A stretch of DNA of 26,379 nucleotides from Deltaproteobacteria bacterium (lineage in GTDB: Bacteria > Desulfobacterota > Binatia > Binatales > Binataceae). The stretch is from assembly GCA_021786815.1 (NCBI GenBank), contig JAJYMR010000201.1:1-26379 (forward strand), read 5' to 3'. How positions within the stretch are numbered: the stretch's first letter is position 1; each line of letters starts with the position of its first letter. Under the pieces are notes generated by a model, which worked only from the letters and a program-made list of their open reading frames with translations, searched no databases and was not told the DNA's origin. Shown here piece by piece: positions 1-8,893 of this stretch. The position numbers were made by a program, and so were the translations under genes.

Positions 1-52
1 GGATCCGTTGATTGCGAGGATTCTCGGGATTCGCCTTTAACCAGGAATTGAT

Positions 53-559
53 TTGACCGTGAAATCCGAGTTTTCAATCCACGTCGCCAAGGAGAATCTC
101 AAGTTCTCGGCGGCGCATTTTATCGCTTACAAGGGCTTTCGCGAGCCGCTTCACGGCCACAACTACCAGGTTGGGGTCCGCGTCGAAGGCGCTCTCACTC
201 ATACCGGCTATGTCGTCGATTTCGGACTCATCAAAAAGCTCACCAGGGAGATCGTCGATCGAATCGACGAACGCACGATCGTGCCCGAACGCAGCGACTG
301 TCTCACCATCGACCGTCCAAATCCCGGCCAGGTGCGAATTCGCTATGAAGATGACGAGTTCGTGCTGCCGGCCCGCGACGTGGCGCTCCTGCCGATAGTC
401 CACAGTTCGGCCGAGGAACTCGCCCGGTACATCTGGCAGGAGCTGGCCGCGGCGCTCGGCAGCCATCACGCCCTGAGCGACGTGGGAGCGCTCGAGGTAT
501 CGGTAGCCGAGGGGCCGGGGCAGGCCGCAATCTTTCGCAAGGAAGTCGGTCGGGACTAG
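53..559 (+). CDS. 6-pyruvoyl-tetrahydropterin synthase / QueD family protein (COG0720), atypical
   Basis: A 168-residue protein of the T-fold PTPS/QueD family, whose members act on dihydroneopterin triphosphate or related pterins. The zinc ligands are visible: His22 in FSAAHF, and His34 and His36 in LHGHNY. The VHSSAEELARYIW segment (about 116-128) and Glu153 in VAEGPG match the conserved substrate-binding end of the family. The start is TTG at 53, with AGGA about six bases upstream. Two catalytic residues of canonical QueD are not where expected. The Cys four residues before HGH is Arg30, with Glu31 beside it, and the Asp-His pair near residue 72 reads Asp-Glu (IDERTIVP). Glu near the Cys position recalls PTPS-III enzymes, which replace the folate enzyme dihydroneopterin aldolase, but the exact offset is uncertain. 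Family membership is well supported; the reaction is not. Confidence 0.85.
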   Translation: MTVKSEFSIHVAKENLKFSAAHFIAYKGFREPLHGHNYQVGVRVEGALTHTGYVVDFGLIKKLTREIVDRIDERTIVPERSDCLTIDRPNPGQVRIRYEDDEFVLPARDVALLPIVHSSAEELARYIWQELAAALGSHHALSDVGALEVSVAEGPGQAAIFRKEVGRD

Positions 560-676
560 ATGAAGGCGCCCGGCGCGAGAAGCGGCGCACACAAATCCAA
601 CGATTGAGAGCCGAAGCGAAGGCTCGGCGCGGGATTCTGCGGTTACCGTGGCTGATTTGCCGCTTTTTTGGGATTA

Positions 677-712
677 AAAGCGCAATTTAGCCTTAGCTAA
701 ATCGGGCGCTTT
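677..712. repeat. Two-tier perfect hairpin in the leader of the sigma-54 activator gene
   Basis: An outer stem AAAGCGC (677-683) pairs with GCGCTTT (706-712). An inner stem ATTTAGC (685-691) pairs with GCTAAAT (696-702) around a CTTA loop. One unpaired A on the left and CGG on the right separate the two stems. No T-run follows on the plus strand, so it does not look like a simple intrinsic terminator. It lies in the 265-base gene-free stretch between the PTPS-family gene and the sigma-54 activator. It could be an operator, an mRNA leader structure, or the end of the upstream transcript. The rest of that stretch shows nothing I can name. Confidence 0.6.
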
Positions 713-824
713 CAGCCACTGGGTGTCATCTTTTGTCATCCAGTTGTTAGAAAGCCGCAAATCATGACAAAATCCTTGCGATTTCAGGCAGTCCGTTTCG
801 AAGCTGGGGGTCGGATCGGAACTG

Positions 825-1859
<1,035 letters not shown>

Positions 1860-1878
1860 GAAGGCTTTTGGGGCAGGT

Positions 1879-2325
1879 ATGGCCAAGCCGAACAGACCCG
1901 CTCAGATAATGGTTGTTGACGACGACCCCGATACGGTGACGATTCTGTCGCGCTACCTTGCGCGGGAGGGATTCGTGCCGGTCGAGGCTGGCTCGGGTTC
2001 CGAGTGCCTCAGGATGCTCCAGGCGAAGACGGTGGACCTGATTCTGCTCGACCTGATGATGCCGGAGATGGATGGCTACCAGGTGGTGCGCGCGCTCAAG
2101 AACAATCCCGACACCGCCGAGATCCCGGTTATTATGATCACGGCGCGCGACGATATCGACGCGCGGGCCGAGGGAATCAGGCTCGGCGTGAGCGATTTTT
2201 TGGCCAAGCCAGTGCTTCGCAGGCAGCTCGTGGGCCGTATTCACGCCCAGCTCGAAGGGCTTGCGACCGCCCGCGCGACGGCGGACGCGCTGGACCGTTT
2301 TGCGCCCGGAGCCGTCAAGAAATGA
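1879..2325 (+). CDS. Single-domain response regulator (CheY-like receiver)
   Basis: A 148-residue phosphoacceptor protein. The acidic pocket is Asp14-16 in VVDDD, the phosphorylation site is Asp58 in LILLDLMMPEMDG, Thr88 sits in MITAR, and Lys110 in FLAKP completes the active site. A charged helical tail of about 25 residues follows, with no DNA-binding output domain. An in-frame GTG at 1846 would overlap the end of the sigma-54 activator by 14 bases and add 11 residues. I prefer ATG 1879 because the receiver fold begins about nine residues later, but neither site has a well-spaced ribosome-binding sequence. Position and strand suggest cotranscription with the activator, and it may act as that protein's missing receiver. 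The partner kinase is not in the window. Confidence 0.9.
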   Translation: MAKPNRPAQIMVVDDDPDTVTILSRYLAREGFVPVEAGSGSECLRMLQAKTVDLILLDLMMPEMDGYQVVRALKNNPDTAEIPVIMITARDDIDARAEGIRLGVSDFLAKPVLRRQLVGRIHAQLEGLATARATADALDRFAPGAVKK

Positions 2326-2501
2326 CTGAGCCGAAGGCGCCGACCCTCCGTTCGATTCGCCCCTGACGCTCGGCCCCCGCGCGCCCTGGCAGGCGCAGTC
2401 CCCGCACGGCATTGCGATTTGCGTTTGCGTTCGATTAGAGAAGATATGACGCGAGCACCAGCCTTCCAATGGCGCACGGCATGCGACAGGAGGAACGCGT
2501 G

Positions 2502-2876
2502 ATGAACGGCGAGAGCGCGAAACCCGAATCCAGACCGATCGCTGCTCTGAGCTATCTACTGGGATTCGTTACCGGGATACTGCTCCTGTATATCGAGCCC
2601 TATAACCAGGACGAGTTCGTCAGGTTTCACGCGCGCCAGTCGATCGGATTTTCGGTCGTCTGGTTCGCGATAAACATCATCTTCGGCGTGTTTATCTCGG
2701 TTCTGCCCCATGCGATTGGCGCGCTGTTCGCATTCCTGCAGGGGCTGATCAATCTGGCTCTGGCGCTCTTCTGGCTGTTCCTGATGTACAAGGCCTATAC
2801 GGGCGAACGCTACCGGATTCCGGAGCTTGCCGACGTGGTCGACAACGTGGCGCGCAGCTTTGGCGCGCAGCCGTGA
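2502..2876 (+). CDS. Small DUF4870/Tic20-like integral membrane protein
   Basis: A 124-residue hydrophobic protein with about three to four membrane segments: an N-terminal pair around AALSYLLGFVTGILLLYIE and FSVVWFAINIIFGVFI, then a long C-terminal hydrophobic stretch through LFWLFLMYKAY. The pattern FVRFHARQS followed by MYKAYTGERYRIP is characteristic of the DUF4870 family, whose function is unknown. I chose ATG 2502 because AGGAGGA (2488-2494) lies at ideal spacing; an upstream ATG at 2469 has no such site. The 176 bases before it hold no other gene. It converges on the mechanosensitive channel gene with a gap of only 13 bases, and no clear terminator is seen between them. Confidence 0.85.
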   Translation: MNGESAKPESRPIAALSYLLGFVTGILLLYIEPYNQDEFVRFHARQSIGFSVVWFAINIIFGVFISVLPHAIGALFAFLQGLINLALALFWLFLMYKAYTGERYRIPELADVVDNVARSFGAQP

Positions 2877-2889
2877 GGCCGCTCGCCGG

Positions 2890-5091
2890 CTACTTGTAGG
2901 ACCCCGGCCTGACGGCGGTTTCGGGCGCATCCGGCGGCTGCGGCGCGGCGGATGCGGTCGGTTCGGCGAGCGTGGCTGGGGGCTGGATATTGGGAGTGGC
3001 CTGGCCGACGAGCTTTAGCGAAGGCTCGCGTCTTATCGTGTCGAGCAGCCGGCGCGTGACCGCGTCGGCGGTCTGGATCGCGTTTCGGGTTTCGACCGGA
3101 TAGCGGATAGTCATCTGCAGCCCCTGCTGGCCGAGCTGCAGGCGGCTCTGTGGGCGCGGCATCTCGACCTCGATGTTCAGGCTTTTCTCCATCTCGCGGT
3201 ATTGCCGCTGGATAGCCTCGCGGTAGTGCGCGAACACCTCCTCGGTCGCTTCGAGCAACCGCTTTTCCGCCAGCCGGTAATCGCAATCGGGCGAAAGCGT
3301 CAGGCTTACCTCCCTCCAGACGAAATGCGAGCCCGGCGCCTGCTTGAAGAAATTTCCGTTGGACTGAAACACGATCGCGTTGGAAAACACCACCACGCGG
3401 CCGGTCGGCTGATGGTCGTTGTCGGTGCCGCCCAGTTCCATCAGGCTCAGCTTCACCAGGCCGATATCGACCACGTCGCCGGTCACGCCGGAGATTTGGA
3501 CCCGATCGCCCGCCTTGATCCCGAATTTTCCGATCAGGAAAAAATAACCCGCGACCGACAGGATCACGTTTTGAAGCGCGAACGCGATTCCCGCCGCCGC
3601 GAAGCCCATCACGGTTGCCACCGCGCCGAGCTCGCTTGCGAAGTTGAACAGCAGGATCATCGCAACCGCGATTGCGACCACGAGCCGGCGTGCCTGGAGG
3701 AACTGATGGCGGCGGCGGACGTCCTGCACATAGCGGAAGGTAACGCGCCGCCAGGTCACGGCCGCCCCGAACACCAGGGCGAGCACGATCCCGAGCACCA
3801 CCAGGCGCGTTATCAGGCTTCGGAACTCGCGCGCCGACTGATGCTCGATCTGCTGCTTCCATCGTTTGAGATTGGTCACGTAAAGGTCGAGCGCGACGAC
3901 CTGCTTGGCCACCGGCAGCGTCGCCGCGGAAACCAGCTTGTGCCGTTCGATAAGGGCCTGGAACTCGCGCTGCTGGCTGCGTAGATGGATCACGTCGCTC
4001 GTGCCCGACTGGCTGGCCAACTCGGCACCGCGATGCCGGATCTGGACGAGATCCTTGATCAGCGGGTCGCGCAGGCTGTGCCCCGTCTCGGCCAACGACT
4101 GCGTCAAGCGGATCGTCTCGTCGAGCGCGGCGAGTTTGCGGCCGAGCGCGAACAGGTTCTGCGAAAGCCCGATTATGCCGCTCGGCTCGACGATGTGCCG
4201 TGCCTTGAGCGCCATCGCCGGTGCGCCGCCGCCCTTTGCGGCAGCCTCTTCGGACGGTGGAAGAGCGACCGATCGTTGGAGTTCGTCTATCTGCGCGAGC
4301 AGGTCGCCGCCTTTGTGCCGCGCGCCAAGGGCGTTCGACTTTTCGAATGCGATCATGCTTTGGATCGCGTCGTAGCGGGCGTTGGCGAGGTCGATCTCGC
4401 TCTGCGCCGCGCTGATTGCGGATAGGACGTCGCGGCGTTTCTTTCCGCGGGCCGAAACGAGTTCGCGCTGGAGCGTCTTGAGCTTCTGGCGCGCAAGGTT
4501 TCCGTCCTGCTGAGCCTGGGTTTCCCTTGCCTCAAGACTAGGGAGGGCCGTTACGCTGCCGGAAGCAGGCGCCACGGCTTGTGCGCCGGCGGGCGGTGTC
4601 GCAGGCGCGGACAGTTTCGCAAGCAGTTTGGCCTCAGCACGCGCGTACTGGAAGGCGAGAGTCAGAATCTCGCCCGCCATCCGGCGATCTTCGGCAAAGA
4701 TCAGCACTTCCGAAGGCTCTTCGACGAACCGTTCCTCGATCCCGAGATGCCGGTACCAGGCGATGACCTGGCTTAGGTAGGCGATTACCGCTTGCCCGCG
4801 CGGAAAATTGTCGAGCCGGGAAGGCTTGGTTTGTGCGGCGGGCGCCGCTGCAGGTTTTGCCGCCGCAGGCTTGCCCGATGCTGCTGGTTTCGCTGCGGCG
4901 GCGTTGGGCGTCGTCGCGGGCTTTGGGGCGGTTTGCGCAGGCGCGGGCGATGCGCCGGAGATAATCGCTACGGCGATGATACAGAGAACGAAAGCGCCGA
5001 GCGCGCGGACCGCTTCAATAAGCGCCGCGCGAGCTCTTTTCGGAAGCGTTTGCCGATGGTTTCCCAATTCAGAACGACGCCGGCTCGCCAC
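2890..5091 (-). CDS. MscS-family mechanosensitive channel with a large N-terminal extracytoplasmic region
   Basis: A 733-residue protein. A basic N terminus and hydrophobic helix (about 22-48) form a signal peptide or anchor. A low-complexity Ala/Pro/Lys linker follows (about 52-91). Then comes a helical, coiled-coil-prone periplasmic region (about 190-420). Membrane helices lie near 427-446 and 468-486, and the glycine/alanine-rich pore helix near 490-520 leads into the MscS beta domain (GIKAGDRVQISGVTGDVVDIG, about 524-544). A Pro/Ala-rich tail ends the protein. The canonical E. coli MscS is about 286 residues, so this belongs to the large MscK/MscM-like forms that release solutes under hypo-osmotic shock. 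The start is GTG at 5091 with a weak ribosome site, so the exact N terminus is uncertain. The 203 bases upstream hold no gene. Confidence 0.9.
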   Translation of the reverse strand: MASRRRSELGNHRQTLPKRARAALIEAVRALGAFVLCIIAVAIISGASPAPAQTAPKPATTPNAAAAKPAASGKPAAAKPAAAPAAQTKPSRLDNFPRGQAVIAYLSQVIAWYRHLGIEERFVEEPSEVLIFAEDRRMAGEILTLAFQYARAEAKLLAKLSAPATPPAGAQAVAPASGSVTALPSLEARETQAQQDGNLARQKLKTLQRELVSARGKKRRDVLSAISAAQSEIDLANARYDAIQSMIAFEKSNALGARHKGGDLLAQIDELQRSVALPPSEEAAAKGGGAPAMALKARHIVEPSGIIGLSQNLFALGRKLAALDETIRLTQSLAETGHSLRDPLIKDLVQIRHRGAELASQSGTSDVIHLRSQQREFQALIERHKLVSAATLPVAKQVVALDLYVTNLKRWKQQIEHQSAREFRSLITRLVVLGIVLALVFGAAVTWRRVTFRYVQDVRRRHQFLQARRLVVAIAVAMILLFNFASELGAVATVMGFAAAGIAFALQNVILSVAGYFFLIGKFGIKAGDRVQISGVTGDVVDIGLVKLSLMELGGTDNDHQPTGRVVVFSNAIVFQSNGNFFKQAPGSHFVWREVSLTLSPDCDYRLAEKRLLEATEEVFAHYREAIQRQYREMEKSLNIEVEMPRPQSRLQLGQQGLQMTIRYPVETRNAIQTADAVTRRLLDTIRREPSLKLVGQATPNIQPPATLAEPTASAAPQPPDAPETAVRPGSYK

Positions 5092-5294
5092 TTCGAAGTC
5101 CGCGTTCCCCCGGACATCAGGGGCAAAAGCCGGTGCGTCAGGAAAAGGTTAGCATCGGAAAGCAAGCCATTCGAACGGTCCGCTGCGGCTCCCCGAGCCT
5201 CCCGATCCCGTCGATACGGAAGGCGCGAGAAAGCATTAGGAAAAATGCGCAGTCCAGGCAAGCTGAGCGGCGCGTAAATGGCGCCCGGCGGGTT

Positions 5295-5795
5295 TCACCC
5301 GAGGTCGAGTTCGAGGCTCTCCACACGCACGCCTGACGGCTCGAAGCGAATCACGATTCTGCAGCCCGAGGTCTTGAGCGAAAGCGCGTATGACCCAGAA
5401 TTTCGCGCCGATACGGACGCATCTTCGAGCGTCTGGCCGGAAATGCTCTTGAGAGCGGTGTTGAGTGTGGCTATCGAATCGGCGATCCGGCGTCCGGGCG
5501 GAGTCTGGTCGAACAGCGTGCCGAGCGAGGCCTCCGCGCCGGGGCCGAAGACGTTTCTTATCCGTCCGCTCGAAAGCGCGACTTCGATAATCGCGCCGAG
5601 CCGTTCGGCCATGTGCGGTCCGACTTCCATCCGGTCCACAGCGTCGCGAAGTTTCGAGTAGAGGGCGCGGGTCTGCGGGTCGCGCGCCGCGTCGCGGAAC
5701 GCCTCGACCTGCGGCAACAGGACCGCGCGCTGGAGCGTGTCGAGCCTGAGCACACCGTCAGGGCTGTGCTCGGGGGTGTAAGCGCGGCCGCTCAT
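5295..5795 (-). CDS. Hypothetical protein coupled to cysH
   Basis: I do not recognise this 166-residue protein. It has no signal peptide, no membrane helix and a single cysteine. The N-terminal half is rich in charged helices (QVEAFRDAARDPQTRALYSK). The C-terminal third is predicted beta-rich (GCRIVIRFEPSGVRVESLEL). Its ATG overlaps the cysH stop codon in an ATGA tetranucleotide (5792-5795), so translation is probably coupled to APS reductase. Coding use resembles its neighbours and there is no sign of transfer. Position suggests a role in assimilatory sulfate reduction or in handling its Fe-S or siroheme enzymes, but that is guilt by association only. Confidence 0.75.
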   Translation of the reverse strand: MSGRAYTPEHSPDGVLRLDTLQRAVLLPQVEAFRDAARDPQTRALYSKLRDAVDRMEVGPHMAERLGAIIEVALSSGRIRNVFGPGAEASLGTLFDQTPPGRRIADSIATLNTALKSISGQTLEDASVSARNSGSYALSLKTSGCRIVIRFEPSGVRVESLELDLG

Positions 5796-6628
5796 CCGGG
5801 GCCGCGCTCTGCGCCGTCGGCCGCACCGGCGCCATGACCGCCGAGCAGTGCGGCAAGCTCATGTTCGAAGCCGCCGGTTTCGATCGCGCAGTGCATCCCG
5901 CACTCCTTCGGCGCGCCGGTCTCCCACCACCATCGGCCGGACCGCGGATCCGCGCCTTCAGCGACCGGCCGCGTGCACGGGGCGCATCCAATCGACTTGT
6001 AGCCCTTGTCGTAGAGCGCGTTGTAGGGGACCTGGTTGGCGCGGATATAGTCCCAGACTTCGTCTTCGGTCCAGTCGGCGAGCGGCGCGAGCTTTACGAT
6101 ACCGCCGTGGTCGTGGTCGATTTCGACTTTCCGGATATTGGAGCGGGTCGCCCATTGGTCGCGGCGAAGGCCCGTGACCCAGGCGCTGAAATTCATCAGC
6201 GCACGCCTTAGCGGCAGCACCTTGCGCACCTGGCAGCACAAAAGGCGCAGGTTCACCTCGCGGTAAAACAGGTTGGGGCCGTGCCGCGTGATCATCTGCT
6301 CCACCACGCCGGCATCCGGGGCGAAGACCTCGATTTTGACGCCGTAACGCTCGCGGATCCGGTCGATAAGATCGTAGGTCTCCTGCGGCTGGCGTCCGGT
6401 ATCGACGGTGAAGATCCGGACGTTCGGGTCGAGCCGGACGGCCATGTCGATCAGCACGCAGCCCTCGGCCTGGAAGCTCGAGCAGATGCCCAGTTCACGG
6501 CCGAAGCGTTCGGCGGCCCAGGCGAGGACCTCCTGCGGCTCCTTGTCGTCGAGTTCGACGGCGGCTTCGCCCGCTTCGAGTTCGTCCATGGTGTGAAGTA
6601 GCCGCGGGATGTGGGTTTCCTGGTGCAC
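5792..6628 (-). CDS. cysH: Assimilatory APS reductase (CysH, [4Fe-4S] type)
   Basis: A 278-residue adenylyl-sulfate reductase that reduces activated sulfate to sulfite using thioredoxin. The nucleotide-binding P-loop region is SSFQAEG (50-56), with TVDTGR at 74-79. The cluster-ligand pattern that separates APS from PAPS reductases is complete: Cys131-Cys132 (LLCCQVRK) and Cys215/Cys218 (GCAPCTR). The catalytic cysteine is Cys243 in KECGMHC. The start is GTG at 6628, preceded by AGGAG at about eight bases. A longer frame upstream would run into the sulfite reductase gene and is rejected. It lies 43 bases after the sulfite reductase and overlaps the next gene by four. Use of APS means no APS kinase is needed; the sulfate adenylyltransferase is not in the window. 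Confidence 0.95.
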   Translation of the reverse strand: MHQETHIPRLLHTMDELEAGEAAVELDDKEPQEVLAWAAERFGRELGICSSFQAEGCVLIDMAVRLDPNVRIFTVDTGRQPQETYDLIDRIRERYGVKIEVFAPDAGVVEQMITRHGPNLFYREVNLRLLCCQVRKVLPLRRALMNFSAWVTGLRRDQWATRSNIRKVEIDHDHGGIVKLAPLADWTEDEVWDYIRANQVPYNALYDKGYKSIGCAPCTRPVAEGADPRSGRWWWETGAPKECGMHCAIETGGFEHELAALLGGHGAGAADGAERGPG

Positions 6629-6671
6629 CGATACTTCTCCTGTTCTCCGCGTCTGAGCCCCTCTTGGATTC

Positions 6672-8294
6672 CTACGCGGTTGGCGCAGACGCCGTCTGTT
6701 CGGGGCCGTGCGCGATTGCGAGCAGTTCCTCGTCGGCGAGCCTCGTGCAGAACCTGGTGAACGATTCTCCGGCCGCGCGCCGGGCAAGATAAGCGTCAAC
6801 CAGGCGCTCCAGGTAATCCTCGACCATCGCGGACGGTACCCGCCGCAGCAGAGGCTTTCCTATTGCCGCGTCGCGGCCGAGTCCGCCGCGCAGGATGATA
6901 TCGAAGGCTTCGAGCGGCTCGCCGCCGGGACCGCGTCCTGTAGTACCCTGGAGCCCGATATCCCCGGTCCAATGCTGCGCGCATGCGTGCGGGCATCCGT
7001 CGAGATTGAGCTTCAGCCCCGCGACCTCGTTGCCGAACCGTCCGATCAGCCGCTCGATTATCGCGGCGAGCTTGGTCTTGGTCGGCGTGACGGCGTAATT
7101 GCAATGCGGGTCGCCGATGCATCCGATCGATGAGGCGTAAAGCCCGTTCACGTTGAGCGGGAATCCGATCTCTCCGATTCGGCCGACGATTTCGTCGATT
7201 CGTTCGGCGGGGATTCCGGTCACGATAAAATTCTGCCGGCGCGTAAGCCTGATATCGCCGCTGAAAGACGATACGACATCCGCGACCGCGCGCATCTGGC
7301 GCCCGCTCATCAGGCCGAGATAGACCGGAAAGCCGACATGGAAGCGACCGGGGGTCTTTTCCTCGTGGATTCCCATGTGATCGCTCTCGGCGCCGGCAAG
7401 CGGCATCTCGTCGAGCTTCTCGAGCGCGTAGCCGAGCCGTTCCTCGATCAGGTTTCGAAAGCCGTCGACGCCGTAATCGTCGATCATGAACTTGAGCCGC
7501 GCCTTGACCCGGGAAATCCGATACTCAGTGGTAAGGCGCCACGCGTCGAGGATTGCGCGCAGAACCGCGATTGCGCGCTCGCGCGGGACGAAGACGCCCA
7601 GATGGCGCGAAAGGCGCGGCGTCGAGGAGAGCCCCCCGCCGACCCTGACCGCGAAGCCCTCGCGGCCGTCCTTCAACGTGCCCACCATCGCGACGCAATT
7701 GATTTCGGGCGCGTTGCACTGGTAGTGGCACGCCGCGATCGTGATCTTGTGCTTGCGCGGCAGGTCCGAATATTCGCGGTTGCCGTAAAAGAAATCAGCC
7801 GCCGCGCGGACAACGCCGGTTACGTCGAAAAGTTCGTCGCACGCGACCCCGGCGACCGGGCATCCGGTGATATTACGCACCACGTCGCCGCATCCGCCCA
7901 TCGTGGTCAGCCCCGCCGACCTGAGGTGCTCGAAAATCTCCGGAAAGCGCTCGATCGTTATGTAATGCAGCTGGATATTCTGCCGGGTGGTCAGCTCGCC
8001 CTGGTCGCGTCCGCAGCGCTCGGAAATTTCACCGATTGCGCGAAGGCCTTCTGGGCTCAGGATGCCGCTCGGGATCTTTATCCGCATCATAAAGGTCCCG
8101 ACCTTGGGCTTGTCGTGGTACATCCCGAACCATTGCAGGCGAACGATGTCCTCCTCGGGCAGCTTTTCGTAAGGCGTTTGCACCAGCCGCTCCCACTGGC
8201 CGCTCAATTCGGTCGGGAAAAGCTCGCGTTTCAGGCGCTCGACGGAGTTGCGCTTGAGCACGAGGTCCCACGAAGGCGGTTCACGTCTGGGCAT
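6672..8294 (-). CDS. Siroheme [4Fe-4S] sulfite (or nitrite) reductase
   Basis: A 540-residue ferredoxin-type assimilatory reductase that takes sulfite to sulfide, or nitrite to ammonia, in six electron steps. The two pseudo-repeats are visible: LTTRQNIQLHY (101-111) with GGCGDVVRNITGCP (133-146), and RLTRRQNFIVTG (349-360). The coupled cluster/siroheme cysteines are Cys392 and Cys398 (C-x5-C), and Cys434 and Cys438 (C-x3-C) in GCPHAC. I chose ATG 8294: GGGGAG lies upstream, and starts further out add a tail absent from the family. Sequence alone does not separate sulfite from nitrite specificity, but the operon with APS reductase favours sulfite. A promoter and a palindromic operator lie directly upstream, so Rrf2 control is likely. 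Confidence 0.93.
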   Translation of the reverse strand: MPRREPPSWDLVLKRNSVERLKRELFPTELSGQWERLVQTPYEKLPEEDIVRLQWFGMYHDKPKVGTFMMRIKIPSGILSPEGLRAIGEISERCGRDQGELTTRQNIQLHYITIERFPEIFEHLRSAGLTTMGGCGDVVRNITGCPVAGVACDELFDVTGVVRAAADFFYGNREYSDLPRKHKITIAACHYQCNAPEINCVAMVGTLKDGREGFAVRVGGGLSSTPRLSRHLGVFVPRERAIAVLRAILDAWRLTTEYRISRVKARLKFMIDDYGVDGFRNLIEERLGYALEKLDEMPLAGAESDHMGIHEEKTPGRFHVGFPVYLGLMSGRQMRAVADVVSSFSGDIRLTRRQNFIVTGIPAERIDEIVGRIGEIGFPLNVNGLYASSIGCIGDPHCNYAVTPTKTKLAAIIERLIGRFGNEVAGLKLNLDGCPHACAQHWTGDIGLQGTTGRGPGGEPLEAFDIILRGGLGRDAAIGKPLLRRVPSAMVEDYLERLVDAYLARRAAGESFTRFCTRLADEELLAIAHGPEQTASAPTA

Positions 8295-8354
8295 CGATAC
8301 GAAAACTCCCCGTTCTTCAGGGCTGGCGCGCTGGAAGCGCCGCAACGGGGGCAA

Positions 8355-8383
8355 AAGATAACTTCAGTGCTCATCTTAGTCAA
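8355..8383 (-). promoter_or_regulatory. Sigma-70-type promoter of the sulfite reductase-cysH operon
   Basis: Reading the minus strand, TTGACT (8383-8378) and TATCTT (8360-8355) are separated by exactly 17 bases. The -35 box matches the consensus at five of six positions and the -10 at four of six. The position fits a transcript that starts about 50 bases before the reductase ATG. The -35 box falls inside the palindromic operator, so a bound protein would exclude polymerase. Confidence 0.6.
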
Positions 8384-8397
8384 CTAATTAGATGACT
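8378..8397. promoter_or_regulatory. 20-bp near-perfect palindromic operator, probable Rrf2 site
   Basis: AGTCAACTAATTAGATGACT is a palindrome with one mismatched pair (position 6 against 15) and an AT-rich CTAATTAG core. It lies in the spacer between the divergent sulfite reductase and Rrf2 regulator genes and covers the reductase -35 box. A second short inverted repeat, GACTT-aac-AAGTC (8394-8406), overlaps its right edge. Rrf2 regulators bind AT-rich dyads of this size as dimers, so this is the natural site for the adjacent regulator, but binding is inferred. Confidence 0.6.
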
Positions 8398-8455
8398 TAA
8401 CAAGTCTCCTATTTCATCTATCTCGCGACCGTGCTAAATCTCTCAACGGAATCGT

Positions 8456-8893
8456 ATGAAATTCGGTGTCGGCGTCGATTACTCCCTGAAGGCGCTCCTG
8501 ATGCTTGCGGAGCGTTATCCGTCGGTTTCTCCGCTAAGGGTGGAGGAGATAGCGGCTGCGCAGGCGATTCCGGAGAACTACCTGCGCCGGCTGCTTATCG
8601 AGCTGAAGCGCGGCGGGTTGGTCGCGAGTCAGAAGGGTCCAAGCGGCGGCTACGTGCTGGCGCGCCATCCCGCGCGCATCACGATGGGCGACGTGGTGCA
8701 GATAATCGAGGGCGATTATTCGCCGGTCGATTGCCTTGAGGAGAACGGCAGCGCGACCTGTCCGCGCGAGCAGCCGTGTCCGATGCGCGAGGCGTGGCGC
8801 GAGGTGCGCGATTCGGTAAACACGGTCCTGCGCCGGACCACGCTTCAATCGCTGTCCGAGCGCCGTCGTGGCGCGCTCACGTTCAGTATCTGA
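8456..8893 (+). CDS. Rrf2-family transcriptional regulator with three cysteines
   Basis: A 145-residue winged-helix regulator. The N-terminal DYSLKALLMLAERYP, the recognition-helix region ENYLRRLLIELKRGGLV (40-56) and the wing GPSGGYVLAR (61-70) are typical of Rrf2, IscR, CymR and NsrR. Cys93, Cys102 and Cys108 lie in the C-terminal loop where IscR and NsrR bind an Fe-S cluster; spacing here is C-x8-C-x5-C. CymR, the sulfur regulator, lacks such cysteines. Divergent orientation from sulfite reductase and cysH suggests it controls sulfur assimilation and possibly itself, sensing Fe-S, sulfide or redox state. The start ATG has a modest CGGA upstream. Family assignment is firm; the ligand is inferred. 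Confidence 0.92.
   Translation: MKFGVGVDYSLKALLMLAERYPSVSPLRVEEIAAAQAIPENYLRRLLIELKRGGLVASQKGPSGGYVLARHPARITMGDVVQIIEGDYSPVDCLEENGSATCPREQPCPMREAWREVRDSVNTVLRRTTLQSLSERRRGALTFSI

Noticed and set aside
1..6. BamHI site at the first base, possibly a cloning junction
   Set aside because: A six-base site can occur by chance, no vector sequence is present, and the other end of the window has no matching site.
764..778. Sigma-54-like promoter TGACAAAATCCTTGC before the sigma-54 activator
   Set aside because: The essential GG of the -24 element reads GA, so autoregulation by sigma-54 is not supported.
6629..6799. N-terminal extension of cysH
   Set aside because: It overlaps the end of sulfite reductase in another frame, is Arg/Pro-rich, and a good ribosome site precedes GTG 6628.
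7338..8387. A 349-codon plus-strand frame opposite sulfite reductase
   Set aside because: It has no domain signal, and it would run through the divergent promoter and operator region.
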